From positions 743,134-807,133 of the forward strand of contig CAKOGP040001758.1 of NCBI GenBank assembly GCA_933822405.4: a stretch of 64,000 nt of DNA. Reading direction: 5' to 3'. The DNA comes from Cylindrotheca closterium. Its lineage: Eukaryota; Bacillariophyta; Bacillariophyceae; Bacillariales; Bacillariaceae. The first letter of the stretch is position 1. Each line of letters begins with the position of its first letter. Below are positions 1 through 10,569 of this stretch, in pieces. A model generated the notes under the pieces. That model worked only from the letters and a program-made list of their open reading frames with translations. It searched no databases and was not told the origin of the DNA. The position numbers and the translations under genes were made by a program.

Positions 1-1936
1 TTATAGATCTAATAAAGGCCCCAGCAAAAAACAGAAGGAGATCGAATCAACTGTCTTGGTGACGCTGGAACAGATTCCTGACCTCATGACAGGAGACGAA
101 CTTGTTTCCGAACTTGGACGAACTCTGAGGAGTCATGGGCTCAGCTTCGGCAACTCATTCTGTTCATGGCATCTAATATTACCAGGAACATTCAGGATGA
201 GCATGAGATCGAGAAGACAGGCGGAATCACTTTGCTGGCTCAATGGAATGATATTGAAGAATGGGCTGAAAAGCTCCACCGTGAGATGCCAACGCGATGA
301 CGACTGGACGGGTCCTCCATCAAAATACAAGTCTTATGATGAGTTTGTCCTAGCCGAAGGAGAATCAATGGATATGTCTTACGAGCCAAAAATACAAGAA
401 GTGGTAGCGCCAAAAAGCACTCCCGGAGATGGGCGAAATGAGCCGTCGTGTGCAAAAATCAATCCTCCCATGGTCCCCGATGATCAGAAGAAAGAATGTG
501 TTATAGTCCATCTCGTACATCGCCCTAAGTGCAAGAGTGTGGCTGATACTGTTGACTTTTTGAATCAAGTGATGAGAGACGAGGGCTTTGTTGATCAACA
601 AACAACAAAGGCCATCGTCAGCTATCGCAGCGAACAGAGAACTGTTGTTTTAGAGATGCTCAACATTGAGTTGCAGAAGAAGGTAACAACCCGGTGTTTT
701 CTTTGGGTTTCGGTAGCGTTTCCCTTACTAAAATTTGCCTTACAGATATGCTGGCTAAATGCAATTCCGTGGTCTAACTTTGGTATCATCAGAATTTCGG
801 GGCCCGACTGGTCAATCAAGCCACAGTACAATAGCTGGGCAGTGTTCAAGGCTCAAGGAGATCGGTGCTTGATCCGGGTGTATCTGCGCAATCCACCAAA
901 CTGGTACAAAGATCATGACCTTGTGCAATTCTTCAACTCTGCAATGTGGCGATTCGGTCTGGCCCGAAAAGACGAGCTCGGGGTACTCAGATTCCAATTT
1001 CTCACTCCAAATGTTGGTTCATTCGAAGTTCCAAACGGGGCAATGCAAGAAAAACTCCTTTATTTGAATGGTATTGGAGGATGCACGGAGGATCCAAATT
1101 ACCGTTTCCATCTTGAGCCTCATCAAAGCTACGTCGGTCCTGCTCCAAAGTATAAATGGTTCAGCGAGTTCCTGAAGAATTTCGAGATCCAGAACCCGTC
1201 TCCTTCCCGATCAGCTTACCAGTTCGAAAGAAGCGGGCGTGATGCAACCCGGGACCCAAGCTGTGATGATCAAGCACAAGGATCGCCTTTTTCGAAATCG
1301 AATGATCGCAGCTACCCGAACTTGCACCTTCCGATTGCTGCATCGCCTAATCGCAGCAAAGACCATCACGTTCCAACTTTTGTTGAGAGCGACAGAGGGA
1401 GGAAGCAACTGTTTGATGAGGCAGCACACAGGTCGTTGGGTTCCAACTCTAGAAATCAGCTTGCGTCTCAAGTGAAAGATGAAAATGCGCAACTCAGGAA
1501 ACAAGTAGCCGATCTACAGAAATCCAATGGCGACTTGAAGAAGAGTATCTTAGATTCAACGCATGCAGCAAACGGCTTCCGATCCTTGCTCAGCGAAGTA
1601 AAGGAAAAGCTAGCAACGACCACATGGCAACTGGATGCTGTACATCAAAGCTGGCAAGAGCAGACACAAGTTATCGCCAGCAAAGATGCCGAGCTTGCAG
1701 AATTGCAAGGTCGCGTCGACAAACTTTCGGAATGCGCTGACCAAAGTGACAAGGAATTGGCTGCTAAATCGCAGGCACTTCTGATCGAAACGACAAAGCG
1801 CCAGAAGGCCGAGAAAATTGTGGGTCTGATTCTGACGGGAAACAGGAAGAAACAGGCAAGAATTAATTCTGCCATGGCCGCTTTGAATCGACCTAAATCA
1901 ACAAAGAAGGAGGAGATTAGTCATGTGGGAGGATAG
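1..1936 (+). CDS. U2AF65-type RRM + coiled-coil protein, tandem copy 1 (5' end outside window)
   Basis: No ATG precedes the first homologous residues; the frame is open to the left edge, and the segment KQKEIEST just inside the window matches KRPKEIEST in copy 2, so the start lies upstream. Probable exons are ..682 and 746..1936. The 63-nt segment 683-745 (GTAACA...TTACAG) matches the 70-nt intron of copy 2 but is a multiple of three without stops, so it hides inside the open frame. Visible parts: a decayed domain copy (LCWLNGMI... then GPPSKYKSYDEF), an RRM-like unit with DFLNQVMRDEGFVD, a second with QFFNSAMWRFGL and YLNGIGG, then GPAPKYKWFSEF, a polar linker and a coiled coil from about 1465 to 1890 (SWQEQTQVI, KDAELAELQG). 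The FFN-x-M-x-x-x-GL pattern resembles U2AF65 RRM1. Function unknown; RNA binding is inferred. Confidence 0.7.
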   Translation, partial: YRSNKGPSKKQKEIESTVLVTLEQIPDLMTGDELVSELGRTLRSHGLSFGNSFCSWHLILPGTFRMSMRSRRQAESLCWLNGMILKNGLKSSTVRCQRDDDWTGPPSKYKSYDEFVLAEGESMDMSYEPKIQEVVAPKSTPGDGRNEPSCAKINPPMVPDDQKKECVIVHLVHRPKCKSVADTVDFLNQVMRDEGFVDQQTTKAIVSYRSEQRTVVLEMLNIELQKKVTTRCFLWVSVAFPLLKFALQICWLNAIPWSNFGIIRISGPDWSIKPQYNSWAVFKAQGDRCLIRVYLRNPPNWYKDHDLVQFFNSAMWRFGLARKDELGVLRFQFLTPNVGSFEVPNGAMQEKLLYLNGIGGCTEDPNYRFHLEPHQSYVGPAPKYKWFSEFLKNFEIQNPSPSRSAYQFERSGRDATRDPSCDDQAQGSPFSKSNDRSYPNLHLPIAASPNRSKDHHVPTFVESDRGRKQLFDEAAHRSLGSNSRNQLASQVKDENAQLRKQVADLQKSNGDLKKSILDSTHAANGFRSLLSEVKEKLATTTWQLDAVHQSWQEQTQVIASKDAELAELQGRVDKLSECADQSDKELAAKSQALLIETTKRQKAEKIVGLILTGNRKKQARINSAMAALNRPKSTKKEEISHVGG

Positions 1937-2377
1937 CAAGGAAGTTCGAGCGACTTGTAGATTTGCCATTGGGCCCGTTGCAATGGGGCAATGAGTCAGT
2001 CATCGATCCATCATCACTACCTCCGAATCACTCGAACATTCGCCTTTGAGAACATTCTATCGTCAAACACTAGACTGGGAAATAGCGCGTCTTCTATCAG
2101 TTCCTTCAGCTTGTAATTCGTCTTCACAAAAGGAATAAGTAGGTAGTGGCAAACATAAAGTTGCTGTGGATTTGGTGTGTGATCACGAAGTTGAAAGTGT
2201 CAAAGATCGGAAGTACTTCAATAGCTTCGTTTCGTTTCGTTTCGCGCCAAAAGTAAAGTACTGACGCTACGTAAGGTTTGTGTGTACTTGAATTGAAATC
2301 CAATGGAATGTCGATCATCTCGAGGTGAAGTTTCATCACCCATCATCATTTTCAAAACACTGTTGGGAGTCACAAAC
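1937..2377. other. Intergenic spacer upstream of the broken RRM/coiled-coil copy
   Basis: No open frame here looks like protein. It contains a short TTCGT run (about 2226-2242) that leads into a perfect E2F-type site at 2240-2251, listed separately. The rest is AT-rich and featureless to me. Confidence 0.5.
2240..2251 (+). promoter_or_regulatory. E2F/DP-type site (TTTCGCGCCAAA)
   Basis: A perfect match to the E2F consensus TTTSSCGCSAAA, 127 bp upstream of the ATG-like start of the broken family copy. It may be a relic of that copy's promoter. A weaker TTTTGGCGG lies at 3776-3784, about 100 bp upstream of the intact copy 2. The motif match is seen; function is inferred. Confidence 0.45.
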
Positions 2378-3075
2378 ATGTCATCTCCACAAACAGCTGA
2401 CCGCTTTAGACTGCAAGTAACGACCCCAATGATCCCAATGATGAGTACCAATTCTCCACAAGAAATACCATCGACGAGTACAAAGTTTTGACAATCGGCT
2501 GCACCAATCGTCCACTTGTCGGTCGTATCATCGGCTTTACCCTCTTAATGAAGGCCAGCATGACCGCAGTTTTGATGCCAGAGCTTGCAGATCGTTTCCC
2601 AGTACTTCGACTTTGGACCGTCACCTTGCCAATCACGAGCATGATGACAAGCGCAAACAGCGCATTTTAGATATCAAGCATGCTGAAAACGAACTACTCA
2701 GAAAGCAACTTGCCGAGCTTCAGCAATCAAACAACTCTTTGAACCAGAGCCTGGCAGGGAAAACACAAGAAACTTCCAGTCTCAAAGTTAGTCTGAACGA
2801 AAGCTAGCAGGCGCTGGCAACAACAGAATGCCAACTTGATTCCGTGCATAATAGCTGGCAAGAACAGGCACAGATCATTGCAACTAAAGATTGCCAGCTA
2901 GCAGAATTACAGGGTAGTGTCGTCCAACTCAATGCATGGATGGTAGAGAGGCAACGGGAAATAGCTACCAAGTCCGAAGCGCTTTTGAACGAGACCGAAA
3001 AGTGACGAAAAGCCGAGGCATTCGTGGATGAAATGCAAACGACGAATATGAAACAACATGGAAGGATCTCTTGCT
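2378..3075 (+). pseudogene. Broken middle copy of the RRM/coiled-coil family
   Basis: The first codons at 2378 (MSSPQTADRFRLQ) resemble the start of copy 2 (MSSSRRNSGGFRLQ). The RRM region is missing. From about 2613 the coiled-coil tail is well preserved (LAELQQSNNSLNQSL, SVHNSWQEQAQII, KDCQLAELQG, MKQHGRIS) but carries two in-frame stops, TAG 2805-2807 and TGA 3003-3005, and homology to copy 2 continues straight through both. The head and tail are in different frames. This is a decayed duplicate with an internal deletion. Short unknown introns cannot explain the two stops, since the residues on either side of each align without a break. Confidence 0.75.
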
Positions 3076-3886
3076 ATGATATCTTCTCTAAAACCAATGG
3101 AATGCCTTGCAGAAGAAGGAGGGTTTCGATTGCGACAAGCATCAGTTTGATGTTAAGGTTTAGGTCTTGTCAATGGATAGGCTGTGATACTGACACAGAC
3201 ATTCTAGCTTCTGGTTGATCGATCATGTCATATCCAACTACCCATTACTCTTGAACGGACACATCTTCTTTCCGCTATTTTCCATCATATCACTAGACTT
3301 GACGCTACCTCTTCAACCTTGATGGTGCCGATGTCCAATACATAGCTATTCGCTTTGCACCATTTGCATGTGAACAATTGAGCCCCTAATGTCACTCAAA
3401 GCACTTTAGGTATTTGTTGGAATCTCCCTAGAAGTAAAATCTATTGGTCTTGCAATTGTGAGCTAAATTATTCCTTACTCTATTTTCTAGTCTTGCTTCT
3501 CAGTCATGCACAGCATCTGGTATCTTGCCATGACTACATTCAACTCACTTCTCCTTATGTATTGATCTTCCTTTGATCTTGTCAATACTTCTCACATTAT
3601 TGTCAGGCACTGTTCAATCTTACACAAGATGACCCGTTGTCTAATGCCTCGTTTCGTGTTTCTGCTCCGCATTCTCCAATCTCCAAATATCTCAAAATAC
3701 ATCGTCAACAGGTACAGTATTTTCGAATTTACTAATGAAATATACTACTGACATCTTTTGGCCGGCTGGCTCGAATTTTGGCGGTAATGTCACACATAAA
3801 TTCCAAATACATCCACGATTAGCATCCAACAATACAATAGAATATACAGACAGCTCTACAATTGCACATACCTACAGCATTGAACA
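3076..3886. other. Intergenic spacer, 811 bp
   Basis: I see no gene. The short frames at 3024-3218 and 3735-3935 have no protein-like pattern apart from the decayed tail of the pseudogene up to 3075. The right end must hold the promoter and 5' leader of copy 2; TTTTGGCGG at 3776-3784 is the only recognisable element. Confidence 0.5.
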
Positions 3887-5792
3887 ATGTCCTCCTCCCG
3901 ACGAAACTCTGGCGGTTTCAGGCTGCAAAGCATGATCCAAGCGTTGAATAAAGATTCCGAAGAGGGACGACAAACGGCAGGGAAACGGGTGGAGTTCGAT
4001 ACAAAGACGAGTTCAAGTCGGCCAGAAAAGAGGCCAAAGGAAATCGAATCAACGAATCTATCGCCACAGGAGTCTAGGGCGGAAGGTGCAATCGAGTCAA
4101 AACGCTTGTCTTCGAGTGGGAAATATCAGCACTTTGATCAAGTTGATAGAAATCTGGTGTCTGACAGTAGAAAGATGGAACGGCTCCCAGTGTTCCTAAA
4201 TGAGTTCCCCCAAGGCAAGAGTTTGGCAGATACTGTCGCTTTTTTGAATCAAGTGATGAGAGATGAAGGGCTGGTTGACAAACATACGCCGAAAGCAATT
4301 ATCAGTTACCGTAGCGGAGACCCGAGTGGATACTGTGTTTTGGATATGGCAACCGCAGAATGCCAGAAGAAGGTAATGCCAGGGAGCAGTCTTTCGAGTT
4401 TCGGTAGCGTTTACCATACTAAAATTTAGCTTTGCCTTACAGATCTGCTGGCTAAATGCAATTCCGTGGTCGAACTCTGGCATCATCAAGATTGGACGCA
4501 ACTGGACTGGGTGCATTAAACCGCAATTCGACTCATGGGCTATTTACAGGGCACAGGGTGATGCAACTAGGGTGCGCCTTTTCCTCCGTGACCCACCGAC
4601 GAAAGCGAAGAATGAAATTTTGTCTTTCTTCAACGCAAAGCTATCTGAGTATGGCCTTACTCGCCGTGGTGAATTTGGAGTACTGAGATACAGATATGAA
4701 GGTGCAGGGCCCAACCTTGTTGGTGTGTTGGAGGTTGCGAACGCGGAAGTGAGGGACAAAATATTTTGCTTGAATGGGGTTGGGGGATGGAGAAAGGATC
4801 CTTCCTATCGCTTTAATCTCTTCCCTCACAAGCGCTACACGGGTCCACCCCCGAAATACCAATGTTTTGGCGACTTTTTGAAGGATTATGAAAGCCGGGC
4901 TGGAAGGCTGGATGGACAATTCTACGAACCTCCTGCTTCCAATCCGACGCAATCGTACAAGAGCAATGAATATCATGAATACACGGACAGAAGTTCTGAT
5001 AACTTTGTTTATGGATCGAATCATCGTCGCTGCGCTGATCGAAGTGACGGGCATTACCACCGCAACGACAATAGAGATTGGAACAACAGTGATAGGGTGC
5101 ACCAAGCTCCTGGTCCCCAGCCAAACTGTCGTTTTGCAAGCAACGAGCACGATGATGGCCAGATTCAAATCTCTAGTGAAGAGATGGAGGGATCGACTTA
5201 TTCTAATTTGAATCATAGCGTCCAGAACTACGAGCATTATGGAAATGACCGACGAAGCTATGATGGTCAGAACAGGCCGCTTTCTTTCAACGCAAATGAC
5301 CGCCTCCCACTTGACGAGCACAATGAAAACGACGAACTCAAGAAAAAAATTGCAGAGCTACAGGAATCGAACAACAGCTTGACGCAGAACTTGTCTGAAA
5401 AAACTCAAGCAGCAAACTATTTCCAATCCATGCTCACCATAGTCAAGAACGACCTATCGGAAACACAAGGCCAACTGAATAGTGTTCACGCAAGCTGGCA
5501 AGAACAAACGATAGAAATAGAAAGCAAAGATGCCCAGATTGCCGAGTTGCAAGGCTGCATTAATGAGCTCAACGCAAAGGTTGGAGAGAGGAAACGGGCA
5601 CTAAGTGCTCAATCACAAGCTCTATTGGATGAAGCAATGAGGCGACAAGCAGCTAGTGCAATCTTGGATCAGTATCAAATCGACAATATGAAACAACAGG
5701 CCAGGCTCGATGCTGCAATTGCGGCATTGAAATCAACAGGTCCAAAGAAGGAGGAACAGAATGATAGTGGTCACAGTAGTGGATCGGTCTAA
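3887..5792 (+). CDS. U2AF65-type RRM + coiled-coil protein, intact copy 2 (611 aa)
   Basis: Two exons, 3887-4372 and 4443-5792; the 70-nt intron (GTAATG...CTTACAG) joins ...CQKK to ICWLNAIPW in frame, giving 611 aa. Domains in order: a basic polar head (1-100), an RRM-like unit (about 105-195, with AFLNQVMRDEGLVD), a second RRM-like unit (about 205-275, with RVRLFLRDPP, LSFFNAKLSEYGL, VGVLEVANAEVRDKIF), a GPPPKYQCFGDFLKDYE module, an Asn/Asp/Tyr/His-rich linker, and a coiled coil from about 445 to the end. The FFN-x3-M/L-x3-GL helix is the signature of U2AF large-subunit RRM1. Splicing or other RNA binding is inferred only; canonical RNP1 aromatics are weak, so the fold may instead bind protein. 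The C-terminal coil suggests self-association. The last half of the intron is nearly identical to copy 1, which indicates recent duplication or conversion. Confidence 0.8.
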
Positions 5793-6145
5793 AGACGTAG
5801 ATCATCTCGCTTCCTGTTTCACAAGTTTCGCCAATAGCCCTCAGCCAGACTCGCCAACGTAAAAAAATACATATACATTGATGATGCTTGCAGCATACAC
5901 TACTAACTGTAAGATACAAGTTGTTTTTACCTCCTTGGACTACTCAAAGGAATGTCGCTATTGCATTGGTTATTGTCAAACGAAGCTCTGGAAGGTGAGA
6001 ATTTGGAGTGAAGGGGGGAGGGGGAAGGATTTCCCGGGTGACGTACATACCATGAAGTCTAGCGTTCAATCAATACAAATATGAAAGAAATTCAAGATCA
6101 CAAAATCCAAACATCAAGAAAATATAGTAGGACCGACGCTGCAGT
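5793..6145. other. Intergenic spacer between copy 2 and DDX51
   Basis: 353 bp carrying the 3' end of copy 2 and the promoter of the helicase gene. An AAAAAAT/ATACATATACAT stretch at about 5862-5880 is the only simple-sequence feature. No gene seen. Confidence 0.4.
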
Positions 6146-8206
6146 ATGTTTCAGATTGGAAGGTTTGATCCTCGTGCAGAGGAGAAAGCAAAAGAAAAGA
6201 AGAAGAAAAAGTCAAAGAAGTCGAGAAAGCGCAGTTTTGATGAAGGAGAAGGGTCAGAGGAAGTCAAGAAGCAACGAGAGGAACCACAGCATGAAAAGGA
6301 AACGAAACCATCATCTCTTACAGTGATTGCTCCTGAAACCAAAGGAGCCACATCGAAAGAGCGCAAGCTAAACAGCAAAGTCAATGAAGAAGCTTTTGAT
6401 GACTTGGACATAGAAGAGAATGAACTTTTCAAGGAAGACGACGCCGACGATGAAGAGATACCAGAGAAAGAGGCCGAATCCAAATCGATGGACGTCGAAG
6501 AGAACGAGACCCCCTTTGATCCTACCAACGAGATGCAACGAGCGGAGCACATGTCAAAACTTCCATTGTTGGAGGCAGCGCGACGGTGGAAGCTTTCTGA
6601 TTTTCTAGTCAACAACTTGCAGGCCGATGGATACAACAATTTCTTCACGATTCAGTCACTTGTTCTATCGGACGTCCTGAGCTCTGCCAACGATAGCACC
6701 AGTGGATGGCAACGAGACGTCTGTGTTGCAGCTCCTACAGGAAGTGGAAAAACCCTAGCCTTTGTTTTGCCTGTCTTACAGACGCTGTCGACTCGAAAGA
6801 TTCGAAGGCTGAGAGCCTTGTGTGTGCTGCCAAGCAGGGATTTGGCAAATCAAGTCTACCAAGTATTTGAGCACTACGCCAAGGGCTCAGATCTAAAGAT
6901 CGGGCTAGCAATTGGTCAGTCAAATTTTCAAGAGGAGCAAGAAGCTCTGGTTGTTGGTTCTGGACATACTGCAAGGAGTTCAACACAATATCTTGCTTCG
7001 TTCCGGAGCCATCTGCATCCTGGAAACTTGCAACTAGCTTTAGACCAAGCTCTCGAAGAAAGTGACATGAAGGAGGAGCTTGCAACGAGTGGAATTGACG
7101 TGAAACCGACCACTGTGAGCGCTGTTGACGTTCTTGTATGCACCCCTGGTCGATTGGTGGATCACATGGACAATACTCCAGGCTTTTCTTTGGAGCATCT
7201 TCGCTTCTTGATCATTGATGAAGCAGATAGGTTGCTGAGTCAGTCATATCACGGCTGGATCCGCCGTGTCCTAGACCAAGCTCAGCAATCCTCGGACACG
7301 GCATCAAATTCATCTATTGTGAATCCTAGGCGCTCCTCCAAAACTTTGCAATTACGAAAATGGCTGTACTCAGCCACCTTGACAAAGGATCCACAAAAGT
7401 TAGCAGCATTGCAACTTGTCCACCCAAAACAATTTACAATGAATGCGGATACTTCAAACAGCAGAAGCGTATATACTATGCCTCCACAACTGGACGAGTT
7501 CACTATTTCGTGTAAAGCCGAACAGAAACCACTGGTGCTGATATCCTTGCTTATGGAATTCATGCAACAACAGCACGAAAAGGCTTCCAAAAAGAAGGAG
7601 TTGGTTGTCGTGTTCACATCAAGTTTAGAATCAACGCATCGTTTGACACGTTTATTACAGCTGTTATGGCGAAATGTGTTTGCACCTCTTGAGAGTGAGA
7701 TAGGTCATACTGATGAAATGACCTCCCCTGTTTCGGAAATGTCATCGAGTCTTTCTCAGCAACAAAAAGCAAAGCTTGTGAATGACTGCAATGATGTAGA
7801 CAGTAGTAGGTTATCAATCCTTGTTTGCAGCGACGGGATGTCAAGAGGGATGGATCTTGAATATGTAACGCTGGTGATCAACTACGATGTGCCTGGTTTT
7901 GCCAAGACCTACGTTCATCGATGTGGCCGAACGGCTCGGGCCGGCAGATCGGGAAGGGCGATTTCCTTGCTGAAGGGAAAGGGACAAATGGGAGCCTTTC
8001 GAAAGCTGCGGAGTCTCATTGGTCATTCGGAGCGGGTTCAACCCTATCAGTGTGATACGCAACTCATTACACCCAACGTAACTCGTTCCTACAAGGAATC
8101 CTTGCGGCAGCTCAGCGAAGTCCTGTCGGCAGAAGGTGATGGAGAAATCCATCCTACTGAAACGCTACCAGAGGAAATATTGAACCCGCAATTTGCAAAC
8201 CAGTAG
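6146..8206 (+). CDS. DDX51: DEAD-box RNA helicase DDX51/Dbp6
   Basis: Nucleolar ATP-dependent RNA helicase of early 60S ribosomal particle assembly (family knowledge). The single-exon 686-aa protein has a Lys-rich then acidic head (1-125). Motif I APTGSGKT (about 196-203) is followed by LPSRDLANQVY, TPGRLVDHM, motif II DEAD (358-361), motif III SAT (about 408), motif IV VVVFTSS, motif V CSDGMSRGMD and motif VI HRCGRTARAGRSGRA (about 591). The long insert between motifs I and Ib and the motif V/VI sequence fit DDX51/Dbp6 rather than other DEAD proteins. The start at ATG 6146 (MFQIGRFDP) resembles the short aromatic head of Dbp6-type proteins. No plastid or mitochondrial presequence. Ribosome-assembly neighbours AFG2, RRP6 and midasin occur in the same window. 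Confidence 0.9.
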   Translation: MFQIGRFDPRAEEKAKEKKKKKSKKSRKRSFDEGEGSEEVKKQREEPQHEKETKPSSLTVIAPETKGATSKERKLNSKVNEEAFDDLDIEENELFKEDDADDEEIPEKEAESKSMDVEENETPFDPTNEMQRAEHMSKLPLLEAARRWKLSDFLVNNLQADGYNNFFTIQSLVLSDVLSSANDSTSGWQRDVCVAAPTGSGKTLAFVLPVLQTLSTRKIRRLRALCVLPSRDLANQVYQVFEHYAKGSDLKIGLAIGQSNFQEEQEALVVGSGHTARSSTQYLASFRSHLHPGNLQLALDQALEESDMKEELATSGIDVKPTTVSAVDVLVCTPGRLVDHMDNTPGFSLEHLRFLIIDEADRLLSQSYHGWIRRVLDQAQQSSDTASNSSIVNPRRSSKTLQLRKWLYSATLTKDPQKLAALQLVHPKQFTMNADTSNSRSVYTMPPQLDEFTISCKAEQKPLVLISLLMEFMQQQHEKASKKKELVVVFTSSLESTHRLTRLLQLLWRNVFAPLESEIGHTDEMTSPVSEMSSSLSQQQKAKLVNDCNDVDSSRLSILVCSDGMSRGMDLEYVTLVINYDVPGFAKTYVHRCGRTARAGRSGRAISLLKGKGQMGAFRKLRSLIGHSERVQPYQCDTQLITPNVTRSYKESLRQLSEVLSAEGDGEIHPTETLPEEILNPQFANQ

Positions 8207-8586
8207 AGCCTCTGAACCATTTCCTACTCGTGTGTTTGCCGGATATTCTTCGGAAAGAGTCCAGGAACTACTCAAAAACGGCAGAAGATGCCCGATCCTG
8301 TTAGATTGTCCATATAGAATTTGATACAGTACATTGGCAGGAGACCATGCCAGAAATTAAGAAAAAAGAAGATGCAATATAAACAAACTTTTAGGAATGA
8401 CGTATCTTTGAATGCGTTGTGAATTGGAGATCGCACCATATCGCTGTTAGTCTTGGCCATTTGCTGCAATGCACTGATCGGCTGCCATTCCATGATCTTT
8501 TGCAAATGCTGATAGTAGTGAAGCGAAAACAGGACAGAGGGAAAGATGTAAGAGCACGGAGAGAGTCTGCACAAGAACGGCAAATG
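8207..8586. other. Intergenic spacer, 380 bp
   Basis: Lies between the DDX51 stop and the 3' end of the decayed MYND gene on the other strand. Short frames on both strands lack protein character. Nothing recognised. Confidence 0.4.
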
Positions 8587-9902
8587 CTATGGTGCAAACT
8601 TACTCAAGGTCATGGTCGGGAGAAGACCACTTGGGGCACGGTATAGAACACGACAACATGGCTCTGACGCGGCCTTTGACAATTGCCCAGCAAGGTTATC
8701 ATACAAGTCTGGGTGTCGCTCTTTGAAAACCAATACCCATAAACACAGATCTTTAACAATATGGTAATCCTTCATTTTCGCTATTCTCAACTAAGGCGGG
8801 TTCTCCATTGCTGAAACTTCACCATCCTTGCATACGAAGTCCAGCTCCAAAACTAGTTCACGTCTATTTACACCAAGAGTGTGGCAAGCTTCGGTCAGTT
8901 TGAGATAGATGTATTCGTGGCGCTCCGCTACGAAATTCTTCATGACGAATCCAGTTGTTTCTATCCATCTAAGTTCAGCTCTTTCAAAAGCTTTGCATAC
9001 CCTTTTATGGTCCATCCAATGCGCTCGTTGACACGTTTTCGAGCAATAATGGACGTTCTTGCAACGAGCACAGAACGTTAGGTGACCCATGGCACAGTTG
9101 CTGGAGGTATCCACAATTGGCGATTGATTCCTTCCGCAGCACAAATTCGAAACACAAGCATTCTAGGAAACGTTCCAAGACTCCCTGGTACAGCAGTGTG
9201 GTGCAATCGTCGCTTTCACCCTGGCAGAGGTAATAGCTCGTAGCCTCTTCTCGACTTGTGGCGGTCTGTCGATTCTATTTCCATCCGTGCCATCTAGTAT
9301 CGCCTGCAAAGTGTCCCCACACGGGTTGCCCTTCTGGAATAGTTTGTATAGAAATGGAGCCGAAAATTGGAGCATGTAAAGCATCCGAACATTATATCGC
9401 TCCATTTGGAGGGAGCCGTTGTACAGCGGAGAAACACTTCAAGGATGCCACTCGCCTCCAATTTTTTAAAGACTTTTCTGGCCACCGCATAGTGTTGGAT
9501 GGAAGCCGCGAATGCGGCTATTAACAAATCAACAATAATGGCACACATGAGGCCATCGCACGACCGTCGTTTCCCTTGGGGACCTTGATGAATCCTGATA
9601 GCACCTGAAAAAATTCGCACTCAAATGCAAGAGCAACAGGTGCCACATGCTTGAACATGTCCCGGCAAGGTCCTGGTAGCAACCATTCATTCGTCCGGCA
9701 TGTCTACTCCTTCGACCCAGCTTTCGTTGGTGGCTAGTCGTTTGATCCCCTCGATGACATAATCCAACCAACACTGGATTTCTGACTGCAGAACTTTCTC
9801 AAGAAATAGTTCGCCGTCTGAACTATAGGCAAGGCGATTGAAGACTAAGTTCCGTTTGTTTTTGGCTTTAAACTTCATTTTTCTTCCATTGTTCTGTGAC
9901 AC
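8587..9902 (-). pseudogene. Decayed MYND zinc-finger gene
   Basis: Protein-like segments occur in order on the minus strand but in changing frames: 9878-9687 (LFLEKVLQSEIQCWLDYVIE, ending in TGA), then a shifted frame near 9690-9610 (NEWLLPGPCRDMFKHVAPVA), then about 9570-9420 (CDGLMCAIIVDLLIAAFAAS), then 9405-9200 (YMLQFSAPFLYKLFQKGNPC), a shifted LLYQGVLERFLECL around 9200-9140, and finally 9120-8791 with the MYND finger CARCKNVHYCSKTCQRAHW...HKRVC. A stop at 8791-8793 separates a last segment (MKDYHIVKDLCLWVLVFKE) to 8587. At least four frame changes and stops at 9163 and 8791 cannot be removed by GT-AG introns I can find. MYND fingers bind proline-rich partners, often in SET or proteasome-linked proteins. 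A sequencing-error cluster remains possible. Confidence 0.6.
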
Positions 9903-10569
9903 GGTGAGTTTCTTAATAGTTTCGGAAAAGTATGTGGAGCCATCAGTTTGTTATAGGAGTTTGTTTCCTCCTTCTTTCGTAGCAATGTCTACCTGGATAC
10001 CGCTCCGCAGAAGTTATCAACATATGTAGTTGGAATAGTTGTGACCGCGGTGAGTGAGTGAAGTGATGGGTCTGGCGCAATGGAGAAGGAGCGAAGTGGA
10101 AATAGTGGCAGCAACAAACTGACGTGAGATCCATACTATACTTGCACGTATACGTACGATATCAACACGTCCGACATTCACATCAGATCAGATCTTCTGA
10201 GACAATATAGGTTCTCATTCGGCGAATACAATAAAAATACAAAGATCTTGCCAAAGAAAAGTGAGCACAAAATTGGAATTCGATGCGATTTGAAGTATGT
10301 AGCGCTTTGAGCTTGAGCTATTAAAAAAAATAACGAATGACGAACTAAAGTGTTTGTACTTCGTCCGCCTGTCTGGATGGCGGCATAAAACCAGACATGA
10401 TTACAACAGATTTCTCCCGTCGAAGACAGTAAAGGCAAAGATTCCAGTCTAAAGTACGCTAGGTGGGGACGATGAAACGATAGTTTGACCTTGTTTGTAG
10501 AGTATACGGTAGATGTTGCCTTGTTTGTGCTGTTTGCGAACAAAGTAGATTGATGTTGTCGGGCTGAAG
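9903..10569. other. Divergent intergenic region, 667 bp
   Basis: Between the head of the decayed MYND gene (minus) and the glycosyltransferase gene (plus). ORFs up to 138 codons on the minus strand (10178-10594) run into the glycosyltransferase start and have low-complexity composition, so I do not call them. No repeat or RNA gene seen. Confidence 0.4.

Noticed and set aside
4641..5321. 226-codon minus-strand frame
   Set aside because: Antisense to exon 2 of the RRM/coiled-coil copy 2, whose homology with copy 1 fixes the coding strand.
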